From positions 191,774 to 255,773 of the forward strand of contig JAWLAO010000004.1 of NCBI GenBank assembly GCA_041395445.1: 64,000 bases of DNA, in the 5' to 3' direction. The translations under genes and the position numbers were made by a program. The notes under the pieces are model-generated. The model worked only from the letters and a program-made list of their open reading frames with translations, was not told the DNA's origin and made no database searches. This DNA comes from Gammaproteobacteria bacterium. Its GTDB lineage: Bacteria > Pseudomonadota > Gammaproteobacteria > Xanthomonadales > Marinicellaceae. Shown piece by piece: positions 28,005 through 36,046 of the stretch (the stretch's first letter is position 1; every line of letters begins with the position of its first letter).

Positions 28005-28069
28005 CAAGGCGCTTGTTCGATGCAAACTACGCTACGCTTCGTTTGCACCGCACAGCTTGGTCGTTAGCT
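27999..28069 (+). other. Integron attC recombination site (59-base element)
   Basis: A 71-bp imperfect palindrome bounded by GCATAAC (27999-28005) and GTTAGCT (28063-28069), the R'' and R' core boxes with the conserved AAC and GTT. Inside, GCTTGTTCG pairs with CGCACAGC if one T is left out, as expected for an extrahelical base. ATGCAAAC then pairs with GTTTGCAC around a short loop (TACGCTACGCTTC). The stop codon of cassette gene 2 lies within the first box and a new open frame begins seven bases after the last, the normal layout of consecutive cassettes. No integrase gene is present in the window. Confidence 0.8.
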
Positions 28070-28075
28070 GAAGAA

Positions 28076-28534
28076 ATGAAAAAGATCGGTGGCACCAAGA
28101 GGTTATCGTTACACTCAAGCCCGTAGCGGTACTGTTCTCTGAATTAGCTTCAATGCTTAATCGTAGGGGTTACTCACTGATGGAAGTGGTGAAGTATTTT
28201 TTTATGCGCGGAAAGACAACATAGAAAAGTGGCAAACTGACACACTAATCACAGTGAGTGCTTTTATAAATGATACAGAAGTGGACTACTACGAAGATGA
28301 AGCACAAGAAATAAGTAAAATTGAACTTGGATATTTGTTGCCTTGGCAGCCAATTAAGAATGCGAGTACCTTTATTGCAGAGGCATGGGGTTTGGCTGGT
28401 GAGCTGGGTGCGATATTTCTATAGGTGATGAGTTAATTTCAAAGAAGATCTGTCGGCCATCATCAATGAATATGCTGCCGATTCTAGAACAAAGGCTTGA
28501 AGCTCCAGGTGGAGAGTTTCTCGCTCAAGCTTAA
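28076..28534 (+). pseudogene. Cassette gene 3: ruined gene of unknown function
   Basis: It starts at ATG 28076, just after the attC site. Coherent protein sequence can be followed through at least four frame changes: DRWHQEVIVTLKPVAVLFSE, then EVFFYARKDNIEKWQTDTLI, SAFINDTEVDYYEDEAQEIS, then EDLSAIINEYAADSRTKA, and a final EAPGGEFLAQA with stop at 28532. The intact protein would be about 150 aa. No family is recognised. No attC site follows it; the right-hand repeat begins soon after. Confidence 0.5.
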
Positions 28535-28590
28535 TTTATGAGGGCTGTGGTCCAAAATGATTTGACGACGTACACTCTGACAGATTGTTT

Positions 28591-28766
28591 ATTAACCCCC
28601 TTACATTCCGCTGAGACACGGAGAAATATTCGGAAATAAGCGTAACAACTGTTTGAGCGAAGCGAGTTTTGTTACGCGCTGAATATTTAGAGTATCGAAG
28701 GAAGCCGCAGGCCGGAATGTCGGGGCGTGTTTTTTGATTCGTTTTTTGCACGAGCAAAAAATGAAT
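28591..28766 (-). repeat. Hairpin repeat element, copy B (inverted relative to copy A)
   Basis: Read on the minus strand it has the same order as copy A: GCTCGTGCAAAA, CACGCCCCGA, GGCTTCC, a 65-base imperfect hairpin (28624-28688; outer arms AAATATTC/GAATATTT, inner arms GCGTAACAA/TTGTTACGC), then GTAAGGGGGTTAA. The arms differ in sequence from copy A but remain complementary. Together the copies bracket the cassette remnant. Confidence 0.7.
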
Positions 28767-28884
28767 GATAGATTGATGAAATGTAGTTTGACCTAACGCC
28801 CAACATCAGCACATTACATTTTCCCCTTATCAGAATTAAGATTTGAGATTCTTCAAATCACTTCACTCGTTCAGAATGACACAA

Positions 28885-30549
28885 TTATCCCACACCTGTA
28901 ATTGTTCCATCTTTTTGCAACTCAATCTTTAAAGCAACCGGGGCTTTGGGTAATCCGGGCATACGCATGATGTTGCCGGTAAGAACCACCAGAAATCCGG
29001 CACCGGAGTTGATTTGGATGCCTCTGACGGTGACAAAAAAGTCTTTTGGGCGACCATGCAGTTTAGGGTCATCCGATAGGGAACTGGGAGCTTTTGCGAT
29101 GCAAACGGGTAAATGTTCGAGTCCCAGTTTTTTAATTTGTAGTAAATCCTTTTCAGCATCTTTGGTGAAAGCAATGTCTTTTGCGCCATACATTTTTTGG
29201 CTGACTTTTTTAATTTTTTTGAAAACCGAATCGGTTTTATCATAAAGTGGTATGAATTTTCGTGAAGTATCAGCAACTTCAATTACGGCTTTTGCCAACT
29301 CGACAGAGCCGTTCCCGCCTTCGGTAAAATGTCTGGATTCAGCAAATCGAATGCCTTTGCTTTGAACGTGCTTTCTGACTAACTCGACCTCTGCATCAGA
29401 GTCACTGATAAAACGATTTAAAGCAACAACCATCGGTTTATTAAACTGTTGCACACTTTCAATATGTTTATCCAGATTTGACAAACCTTCGGACAAGCTC
29501 GTTAAGTCTTCGTTTTCCAGTTCTTCAGCATTTTTTCCGCCATGCAACTTTAATGCTCTGACAGTTGTGACCAATACAACGGCCGCCGGGTCAAGTCCTG
29601 CGGATTGACACTTGATGTCAAAGAATTTTTCGGCACCTAAATCAAAACCAAAACCCGCTTCGGTGATTGCCCAATCAGAATGATGCATTGCCATTTTAGT
29701 GGCAATCACACTATTGCAACCATGAGCAATATTGGCAAAAGGTCCACCATGAACAAATGCCGGACAACCTTCCAGCGATTGCACTAAATTCGGGTGAATT
29801 GCATCACTAAGCAATGCCATGAGTGAACCGGTAAACTCTAAATCCTTCAAATAAATAGGTTCTCCATCATGATTATATGCCAGAAGCGTTCTATCCAAAC
29901 GATTTCTTAAGTCTTCCAAATCGTTGGATAAACATAATATCGCCATGATTTCAGAAGCAGCGGTGATATCAAATCCGCCTTCTCGTGGGACACCATGAGC
30001 TTTTCCTCCGAGTCCAACAACGATATTTCGCAAACTACGATCATTCATGTCCATCACCCGACGCCAAACAATGCGTCTGGGGTCGATGTTTAATAGATTA
30101 CGATGATAAATATGATTATCAATCATTGCCGAAATCAGATTGTTAGCAGAAGTGATGGCATGAAAATCACCGGTAAAATGTAAATTGATTCGGCTATTAG
30201 GAACAATTTGTGCATATCCGCCACCGGTTGCACCACCTTTGATGCCCATACATGGTCCTAATGAAGGTTCCCGCAAAGCCAGACAAACTGATTCACCGAG
30301 TTTTTTCATTCCTTGTGCTAAACCGATGGAGGTAGTAGTTTTTCCTTCGCCGGCTTTGGTTGGCGTGGTCGCTGAAACCAGTATCAATTTCCCTGAGTTG
30401 TTTTGAGGTTTGTTTAAAGCATTAATATGAACCTTGGTGATTTCTGTTCCGTGAGGAATCATATCCGACTCACTAATCCCCATTGCTGTTGCAATTTCTT
30501 TTATGGGTTGAGTTGTCACACTTTTGGCAATTTCACTATTGGATAACAT
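28885..30549 (-). CDS. fhs: Formate-tetrahydrofolate ligase
   Basis: A 554-aa enzyme that joins formate to tetrahydrofolate with ATP, giving 10-formyl-THF for purine and one-carbon metabolism. The nucleotide-binding loop TPTKAGEGKTTT is at residues 62-73. Family phrases include REPSLGPCMGIKGGATGGGY and RRIVWRRVMDMNDR. Length is normal and the frame is intact. It stands alone, next to the accessory island. The pathway link to adhC-fghA (formate from formaldehyde) is an inference. Confidence 0.97.
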   Translation of the reverse strand: MLSNSEIAKSVTTQPIKEIATAMGISESDMIPHGTEITKVHINALNKPQNNSGKLILVSATTPTKAGEGKTTTSIGLAQGMKKLGESVCLALREPSLGPCMGIKGGATGGGYAQIVPNSRINLHFTGDFHAITSANNLISAMIDNHIYHRNLLNIDPRRIVWRRVMDMNDRSLRNIVVGLGGKAHGVPREGGFDITAASEIMAILCLSNDLEDLRNRLDRTLLAYNHDGEPIYLKDLEFTGSLMALLSDAIHPNLVQSLEGCPAFVHGGPFANIAHGCNSVIATKMAMHHSDWAITEAGFGFDLGAEKFFDIKCQSAGLDPAAVVLVTTVRALKLHGGKNAEELENEDLTSLSEGLSNLDKHIESVQQFNKPMVVALNRFISDSDAEVELVRKHVQSKGIRFAESRHFTEGGNGSVELAKAVIEVADTSRKFIPLYDKTDSVFKKIKKVSQKMYGAKDIAFTKDAEKDLLQIKKLGLEHLPVCIAKAPSSLSDDPKLHGRPKDFFVTVRGIQINSGAGFLVVLTGNIMRMPGLPKAPVALKIELQKDGTITGVG

Positions 30550-30672
30550 GGTTGATTTCTACTCTAACAAAGACATAGCATTCTAACATAATGCGAAGCA
30601 TGGAAGTTGTCTGAAATCAAAAATTGAAACTTTTGTAATTCAGTTGATTACTGGATAAATTATATACAAAAG

Positions 30673-31596
30673 CTATAAAAACTCCTCAATTAGCGACTGA
30701 ATCTGATTAAGATAACCCACTTTGGTAGAGTCCAGCCAAATGGCATCTTGTTCTTTTCGCAACCATGTCCATTGTCGTTTTGCAAGTTGTCGGGTCGCAA
30801 CAATTCCTCTGAAAATCATTTCGTCGTAGTCAAATTCGCCATCCAGATATTGCCAAACCTGGCGATAACCGACACAACGCATGGATGGCATTTCGAGTTT
30901 GATTTTAGGATTCGCTTTCAGTTTTTCGACTTCTTCAATGAAACCATGTTGAACCATTTGTCGGAATCTTTGCTCGATCCGCTCGTGCAATAAGGCTCGA
31001 TCTGGAGCTATGATAATTTTTAAGACTTGATAATCGAGTTCGTTCCCTTGATCCTCCTTGTGCAATTCAGTCATGGTTTTTCCGCTAATGTGAAAAACCT
31101 CAAGAGCTCGTTGAATGCGTTGCGGATCGGTCTTTTTGATACGGGCAGCCGATTCGGGATCAATTTTTTGCAACAGTTGGTGCATATATTCCCACCCATG
31201 AGTTTCAGCTTCATCTAATAACTTTTGTCGAATCCCCTCATCGGCATCGGGTAATTTTGACAAACCATGTTGCAAACTCCGGTAATACAACATCGTTCCA
31301 CCAGCTAACAATGGAGTTTTATTTTTTGCAATCGACTGTTCCATCAAACCATAAGCATCCTTGCAGAAATTTGCCGTTGAATAGGATTCCCAGGGCTCAA
31401 TAATATCAACCAAAGCATGAGGTGCTTTTTGTAATTCTTCGGTACTCGGCTTAGCAGTGCCGATGTCCATTTGTTTGTAAACCAGCGCTGAATCAACTGA
31501 AATAATGTCGCAATTGTATTTTTCATGCAGAAAAATCGCCGCTTCGGTTTTACCGGCTGCGGTTGGTCCCATTAAAAAAACAGATTTCTTCGTCAT
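30673..31596 (-). CDS. miaA: tRNA dimethylallyltransferase
   Basis: A 307-aa enzyme that transfers a dimethylallyl group to A37 of tRNAs reading UNN codons, the first step to ms2i6A. The P-loop GPTAAGKT is at residues 10-17; the family motifs DSALVYKQMDIGTAKP and RCVGYRQVWQYLDG are present. It starts six bases after the stop of the LpxL-like gene, so the two are likely cotranscribed. The usual neighbour hfq is not present downstream. Confidence 0.97.
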   Translation of the reverse strand: MTKKSVFLMGPTAAGKTEAAIFLHEKYNCDIISVDSALVYKQMDIGTAKPSTEELQKAPHALVDIIEPWESYSTANFCKDAYGLMEQSIAKNKTPLLAGGTMLYYRSLQHGLSKLPDADEGIRQKLLDEAETHGWEYMHQLLQKIDPESAARIKKTDPQRIQRALEVFHISGKTMTELHKEDQGNELDYQVLKIIIAPDRALLHERIEQRFRQMVQHGFIEEVEKLKANPKIKLEMPSMRCVGYRQVWQYLDGEFDYDEMIFRGIVATRQLAKRQWTWLRKEQDAIWLDSTKVGYLNQIQSLIEEFL

Positions 31597-31601
31597 TGGT
31601 G

Positions 31602-32471
31602 TTATTGGTAAAATGGAGGTTCGTTCTCTGGTTGAATACTAAATCTTTTATAAGTCCATTGATATTGTTCAGGAGCTTTGTCCACTATTTTCTGAATATG
31701 TGCATTCATGTATGTCGCAGACTGTTCGATGTCGCCATAGATTTCATCGCTTGATTTTTCAAAATAAACATCAAAACCTTTTATGGTTCTTAACGCATAA
31801 ACAAAAAACACCGGCACTTGGGTTTTCACCGCTAATTTCGGAAATAAGGTCATGGTGTAAGTCGGAATATTGTAGAAAGGCACAAAAATCCCTTGTCCGC
31901 TTTTAGGTCTTTGATCGGGCAAAATCGCAATGAATCCCTGATCTTTCAAATGCAAAAGAATTTTCTTCACGCCTTTGGGACTGGCTTCAATCTGTAAGGC
32001 TTCAGATTTACCTCTGGATTCAATTAATAGCTGTTCGATTTTTTCATCATCCGGCGCTTTGTACAAAAAAGCAAACTTCTCAAATCGTGCTAAAACCAAA
32101 TTGACAACTTCCCAATTACCAAAATGCGGAGCTGCCAAAAGCAGACCTTTTCCTTGTTTCAAAGCACTTTGAAAGTCTTCCACTCCAAAAATGTTGTCAA
32201 CCAAATCATCAACCGATTTGTTTTTATCCCAAATTCGGCCTAACTCCATAAAATTCATCAGAGTGGAATTGATGCAGGCTTTGGCGAGTTGTTTTTGTTG
32301 TGATTCTGATTTTTCCGGAAAGCATTTGCGAACATTGGTCAGAGTGATTTTTTTATTCTTTTTTGACAGTAACCAGAACAACCACCCCAAAACAGATGCG
32401 AATTTACGACCTGCTGAAAGAGATAGAACTCTTCCTAATGCTAATATAGCTTTAAATAAAAATACCTTCAA
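31602..32471 (-). CDS. LpxL/HtrB-family lipid A acyltransferase
   Basis: A 289-aa membrane-associated acyltransferase. The catalytic H-x4-E motif is His116-Glu121 (APHFGNWE), and ILPDQRP with GIFVPFYNIPT follows, as in Kdo2-lipid IVA late acyltransferases. An N-terminal hydrophobic segment anchors it to the inner membrane. No ATG is available: TTG at 32471 is the only start that preserves the family N-terminus. A TATAAT (minus strand, 32482-32477) lies only six bases before it, hinting at a very short leader. It heads a unit with miaA. Confidence 0.88.
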   Translation of the reverse strand: MKVFLFKAILALGRVLSLSAGRKFASVLGWLFWLLSKKNKKITLTNVRKCFPEKSESQQKQLAKACINSTLMNFMELGRIWDKNKSVDDLVDNIFGVEDFQSALKQGKGLLLAAPHFGNWEVVNLVLARFEKFAFLYKAPDDEKIEQLLIESRGKSEALQIEASPKGVKKILLHLKDQGFIAILPDQRPKSGQGIFVPFYNIPTYTMTLFPKLAVKTQVPVFFVYALRTIKGFDVYFEKSSDEIYGDIEQSATYMNAHIQKIVDKAPEQYQWTYKRFSIQPENEPPFYQ

Positions 32472-32526
32472 ATTGGATTATAGGAATTGGAAACTGCCTA
32501 ATGGTAAGGCATTCACATTTTTTTTG

Positions 32527-32707
32527 CAAAAAAAACCGCCGGAATCATCCGACGGTTAAAAGTCTGAACATCCGTATTCAAATCCATATTCCCCGAAAAA
32601 AATCCGTCTTTATGATAACTGCCATCCTTACGCTGTTACCTTTATTGCCTTATCCACGTATTCCTTTCAATAAGAACAATCTGAGAATCTCCCTTTTCTC
32701 CTCCACA
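32527..32707 (-). ncRNA. Candidate CsrB/RsmZ-type CsrA-sequestering small RNA
   Basis: A predicted transcript of about 181 nt on the minus strand, with no open frame. It carries 11 GGA trinucleotides (complement positions 32548, 32571, 32583, 32590, 32603, 32625, 32653, 32662, 32690, 32699, 32702), far above what an AT-rich sequence should give. Several match the CsrA/RsmA site well, such as TACGGATGT, GTAAGGATGG and GACGGAT. It ends in a 10-bp terminator stem (32557-32534, one G-U pair) followed by eight U. A -10 box GATAAT lies at 32719-32714, with no good -35, as expected for an activated promoter. A GacA-type palindrome lies upstream. Confidence 0.78.
32534..32557 (-). terminator. Intrinsic terminator of the small RNA
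   Basis: On the minus strand, AACCGTCGGA pairs with TCCGGCGGTT around TGAT and is followed by eight T residues (32535-32528). The hairpin insulates the LpxL-like gene from readthrough. Confidence 0.9.
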
Positions 32708-32760
32708 ATGCTCATTATCCGGATTTAACGTGAAGTGAATATAGGAAAAATACTTTTGGT

Positions 32761-32780
32761 TTGTAGGAAATTTCCTACAA
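32761..32780. promoter_or_regulatory. GacA/UvrY-type upstream activating palindrome
   Basis: TTGTAGGAAATTTCCTACAA is a perfect 20-bp palindrome. Its inner 18 bases fit the GacA consensus TGTAAG-N6-CTTACA, including the central AT, except for one symmetrical A-to-G change. Its centre is about 62 bp upstream of the predicted start of the small RNA, the usual distance for rsmY/rsmZ activation. It is also about 70 bp upstream of dtd. Confidence 0.75.
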
Positions 32781-32848
32781 GCTATAGGAAAAACTATTTT
32801 CAAATAATAAATAGGGACTCGATAAGATCTCTATAATATAATGTCGCT

Positions 32849-33289
32849 ATGAAAGCATTAGTTCAAAGAGTCAAAGAAGCTAAAGTTGAAGTGAATGGTC
32901 AAACCGTGGGAGAAATCACTCAAGGAATTCTTTTGCTTTTAGGAGTGGAAAAGCAGGATTCAGAAGAAATCGCTGACAAATTACTGGAAAAAGTCTGTAA
33001 TTACCGAATTTTTTCAGATGAAGATGACAAGATGAATCTTTCTTTAAAAGACATTGAGGGCGAACTACTTATCGTCTCACAATTCACTCTGGTTGCAAAC
33101 ACTCAAAAAGGCTTACGTCCCAGTTTTTCCAGTGGAGCTGATCCGGTTTCCGGGAAAAAACTCTATGACTATTTTGTAAACCAAGCTAGTCTGAAACTTC
33201 CCGGTAAAATTCAAACCGGACAATTTGCAGCGAATATGCAGGTTTCTTTGCAAAATGACGGGCCGGTTACTTTTAATCTTGAGGTTTAA
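32849..33289 (+). CDS. dtd: D-aminoacyl-tRNA deacylase
   Basis: A 146-aa enzyme that removes D-amino acids (and Gly from tRNA-Ala) in proofreading. Both active-site signatures are present: SQFTL (with KGLRPSF following) and the C-terminal NDGPVTF variant of the Gly-Pro motif. Normal length. TATAAT at 32832-32837 is a possible -10. Four bases separate it from the ggt-like gene. Confidence 0.96.
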   Translation: MKALVQRVKEAKVEVNGQTVGEITQGILLLLGVEKQDSEEIADKLLEKVCNYRIFSDEDDKMNLSLKDIEGELLIVSQFTLVANTQKGLRPSFSSGADPVSGKKLYDYFVNQASLKLPGKIQTGQFAANMQVSLQNDGPVTFNLEV

Positions 33290-33292
33290 TAT

Positions 33293-34744
33293 TTGAACGT
33301 AAAAGGAAAGACTTACGCAGTTGCGACCGGAAATTATTATACCAGCAAAGCCGCTGTGAGAATTCTGGCAAAAGGCGGGAATGCCTACGATGCCATTCTG
33401 GCAGCATTGTTTATGTCATTCGTGAGCGAACCATTATTATCTTCACCCGGCGGTGGTGGTTACTTACTGGCTCATCCGAATGGAGAAGAAGCGCAGATTT
33501 TTGATTTCTTCGCTCAAACTCCTAAAGACATTTCACCTCAAAATAAAGACTTTTTTCCGATTCACGGAGATTTCGGAGACGTTCAGCAAGAATTTCATAT
33601 TGGTAAAGCATCTGCTGCTGTCCCCGGAATACCAGCCGGAATTTTTGCCATTCATAAAAAATACGGTACACTCCCTCTACAAGAGTTAGCTGAATTTGCA
33701 ATTTCAACAGCGTATTCGGGTTATAAAATTGAACCACTTTACGCTGAAATTCTGAGAATTCTGCGCCCAATCCTTGAGTCGACACCTGAGGTGGCAGCTA
33801 TTTTTGAAAATAAGGATAATCAACTCTATAAAACCGGTGACAACTTTACTAACCCCGACTTAGCTCGATTTTTAGAAAATTTAGTCACCCATTCTGAAGG
33901 TTGGTTTTATCAAGGAAGTCCGATGCAATCTATTATCAAGGATATGCAACAATCAAACGGTTTGTTAACACAACAGGATTTTCATGATTATCAGGTATTG
34001 GTTCGAGAACCTCTGGTCGACAATATTCAGGACTGGACAATCATGACAAACTCTGCACCGACCACCGGAGGAATGTTAATTATTGAGCAGCTTAAACACA
34101 TTCTGAAAAATCCAAACAAACCTGATGGTGTTCGAATAATTGAAGCAATGATGCATGCCGATCGCATTAAAAATTCAGAAAATATCCAAATGCAAAGCTC
34201 AAAAGGCACAACTCACATGAGTGTTATCGATCAACAAGGAAATGTTGCCAGCCTGACCGTGTCTAACGGAGAGGGATGTGGCTATGTTGTGCCAGAGAGC
34301 GGTTTTATGCTCAATAATTTTTTGGGTGAAGAAGATATAAACATAGGTGGGTTTTTTAATTTTCAACCGGATTCTCGAATGATTTCCATGATGTCACCAA
34401 CAATTCTTGAAAACCACGACTGCAAGATTGCTGTTGGAACCGGTGGTTCAAACCGAATCAAAACCGCATTGTTTCAGGTGATATATCATATTTTCTCAGG
34501 AAAGACTCTCAGTCAGGCTGTCAATTCTCCCCGAATGCACTACGAAAATGATACTCTGGATATCGAAAAAGGAGTTAGTTTGCAAAAGATTGAGTCGCTT
34601 CTTGCCTCATTTAACAAAGTTAATCAATGGAAAACCCGAAGTTTATTTTTTGGAGGAGTTAATGCTGTTCGCTCAGGCGATTGTATTTCCGCAACCGGAG
34701 ACAGTCGCAGAAAAGGCGTGGGAATTATTGGGTTTCAAAATTAG
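33293..34744 (+). CDS. Gamma-glutamyltransferase family protein
   Basis: A 483-aa Ntn-hydrolase of the gamma-glutamyltranspeptidase family. The autoprocessing and nucleophile motif TTHMSV is at residues 306-311 (Thr306), and GTGGSNRIKTALFQV is near the end. The large-subunit motif is SSPGGGGYLL (50-59). It is shorter than typical GGT (about 570 aa) and lacks a signal peptide, so it may act in the cytoplasm on small gamma-glutamyl or related substrates. The start is TTG (33293) directly after dtd, and cotranscription is likely. Confidence 0.85.
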   Translation: MNVKGKTYAVATGNYYTSKAAVRILAKGGNAYDAILAALFMSFVSEPLLSSPGGGGYLLAHPNGEEAQIFDFFAQTPKDISPQNKDFFPIHGDFGDVQQEFHIGKASAAVPGIPAGIFAIHKKYGTLPLQELAEFAISTAYSGYKIEPLYAEILRILRPILESTPEVAAIFENKDNQLYKTGDNFTNPDLARFLENLVTHSEGWFYQGSPMQSIIKDMQQSNGLLTQQDFHDYQVLVREPLVDNIQDWTIMTNSAPTTGGMLIIEQLKHILKNPNKPDGVRIIEAMMHADRIKNSENIQMQSSKGTTHMSVIDQQGNVASLTVSNGEGCGYVVPESGFMLNNFLGEEDINIGGFFNFQPDSRMISMMSPTILENHDCKIAVGTGGSNRIKTALFQVIYHIFSGKTLSQAVNSPRMHYENDTLDIEKGVSLQKIESLLASFNKVNQWKTRSLFFGGVNAVRSGDCISATGDSRRKGVGIIGFQN

Positions 34745-34773
34745 TACTAATTGATCAAAGTACAACTCTGGGT

Positions 34774-35577
34774 CTAAAATCCTCTTTGCTGTTTAATGTC
34801 TTCCCAAGCCGCCTGGATTTTCTGAGTTTTATTTTTGGCAATTTCAATCATTTCCGGTGGCATTCCTTTCGCAATTAATTTATCCGGATGATGAGAACTC
34901 ATGAGCTTTTTATAGGCTTTACGAATAACGGCTTTGGAGTCAGACTGATTCACACCTAAAACCTGATAAGGGTTGGTTTTTTGTTGCGGAGGTCGTGTCC
35001 ATTGTTGTCTTTGATTAGAAGATTGTGAACGACTGCCGTTGGCATCAAAGCCCCGCATTCGGGCTAAGGTAATGAATAGATTCTGAGGAAATCTTAAATA
35101 CTCACAAATTTGCAACATCAATTGCCACTCGGATTGTTTGATTTGGTTTTCAGCGGCAGCCACTTCCAGCAACATTTCCATAAACATTTGCTTGATAGAA
35201 TATGACCTGCCGGATGCGAAGTAAAGTTTCTCAATTACCGGACGGATATCAAAACCCGGTTGTTTCCCCTGGTTGAAATAATTGATGGCTTGTTTTCGGT
35301 GTTCGGATGTCAGTTGCATTCTCTGCATGATGGATTCACAACGGCGAATTTCATCTTTGGTCACAACTCCGTCAACTTTTGCCAGCTTGCCGATAGAAGT
35401 GAACAGTGCCTCAAAATAGCTTTGCTGAACCCTATATTGCCGACTGGGTTCTCCTAATAAATTCTCACGAACCCAAACCTCAGCTCTGCTACCTAACAAA
35501 GCACCAAATATCATGCCAAAAAAGCCACCAAACTTAAAGCCGATAATGGAGCCAATCAAAGAGCCGATGAAAATCAT
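34774..35577 (-). CDS. djlA: Co-chaperone DjlA
   Basis: A 267-aa protein with the three parts of DjlA: a glycine-rich N-terminal membrane segment (about 5-28), a TerB-like helical domain (about 45-170), and a C-terminal J domain (about 200-265) with the HPD tripeptide in SSHHPDKL. It is thought to recruit DnaK to the inner membrane. The linker is rich in Gln, Ser and Arg. Confidence 0.93.
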   Translation of the reverse strand: MIFIGSLIGSIIGFKFGGFFGMIFGALLGSRAEVWVRENLLGEPSRQYRVQQSYFEALFTSIGKLAKVDGVVTKDEIRRCESIMQRMQLTSEHRKQAINYFNQGKQPGFDIRPVIEKLYFASGRSYSIKQMFMEMLLEVAAAENQIKQSEWQLMLQICEYLRFPQNLFITLARMRGFDANGSRSQSSNQRQQWTRPPQQKTNPYQVLGVNQSDSKAVIRKAYKKLMSSHHPDKLIAKGMPPEMIEIAKNKTQKIQAAWEDIKQQRGF

Positions 35578-35762
35578 AGAAAATGCCGATTAAAAATAGT
35601 TGAGTGCAACTTCACAATATATTATTAAATTGAGATAATTCAACATTATCCCAAAATAATGATTCATCAACTAGTGTGAAAATTAATTACAATTCATTTT
35701 GTCGATAAAAGCAAATCACATGGTGATAGAATATACTTTTTATTGGTATATCAGAGAATAAG

Positions 35763-36035
35763 ATGTTTGCAGTTATTTTTAGAGCTGAAACTAAACAGTT
35801 GGACGAACAATACTCAAGCACCGCGAAACGACTGCGTGAACTTGCAATGGCAAAATATGATTGTATTGATTTTATTGCTGTGACCGAAGGAAATCAGGAG
35901 ATAGCAGTTTCTTATTGGAAATCTGAAGAAGATATCAAACGATGGCAACAAAACTCTGAACATTTACAAGCTCAGAAAATGGGCAAGGAAAAGTGGTATC
36001 AATCCTACCAAGTTCAGATTGCAGAGTTGAAATAG
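35763..36035 (+). CDS. Antibiotic biosynthesis monooxygenase (ABM) domain protein
   Basis: A 90-aa protein of the dimeric alpha/beta-barrel ABM family. Visible features are the strand-helix pattern FRAETKQLDEQYSSTAKRL and the typical YWKSEEDIKRWQQNSEHL. Such small proteins act as monooxygenases or as haem- or quinone-handling factors; the activity here is not determined. It is a stand-alone gene, convergent with the amidohydrolase. Confidence 0.85.
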   Translation: MFAVIFRAETKQLDEQYSSTAKRLRELAMAKYDCIDFIAVTEGNQEIAVSYWKSEEDIKRWQQNSEHLQAQKMGKEKWYQSYQVQIAELK

Positions 36036-36046
36036 TTTTTTTTAGT

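Noticed and set aside
28792..28801. CCTAACGCCC, the reverse complement of an attC end (GGGCGTTAGG), as a second attC site
   Set aside because: Only one core box is present; no partner box or palindrome follows on the minus strand within 150 bp. It could be a truncated remnant, but support is too weak.
33293..34744. Shortened GGT-like protein as a pseudogene
   Set aside because: The frame is intact, both the nucleophile motif TTHMSV and the C-terminal GTGGSNRIKTA are present, and short GGT-family proteins without a signal peptide are known.
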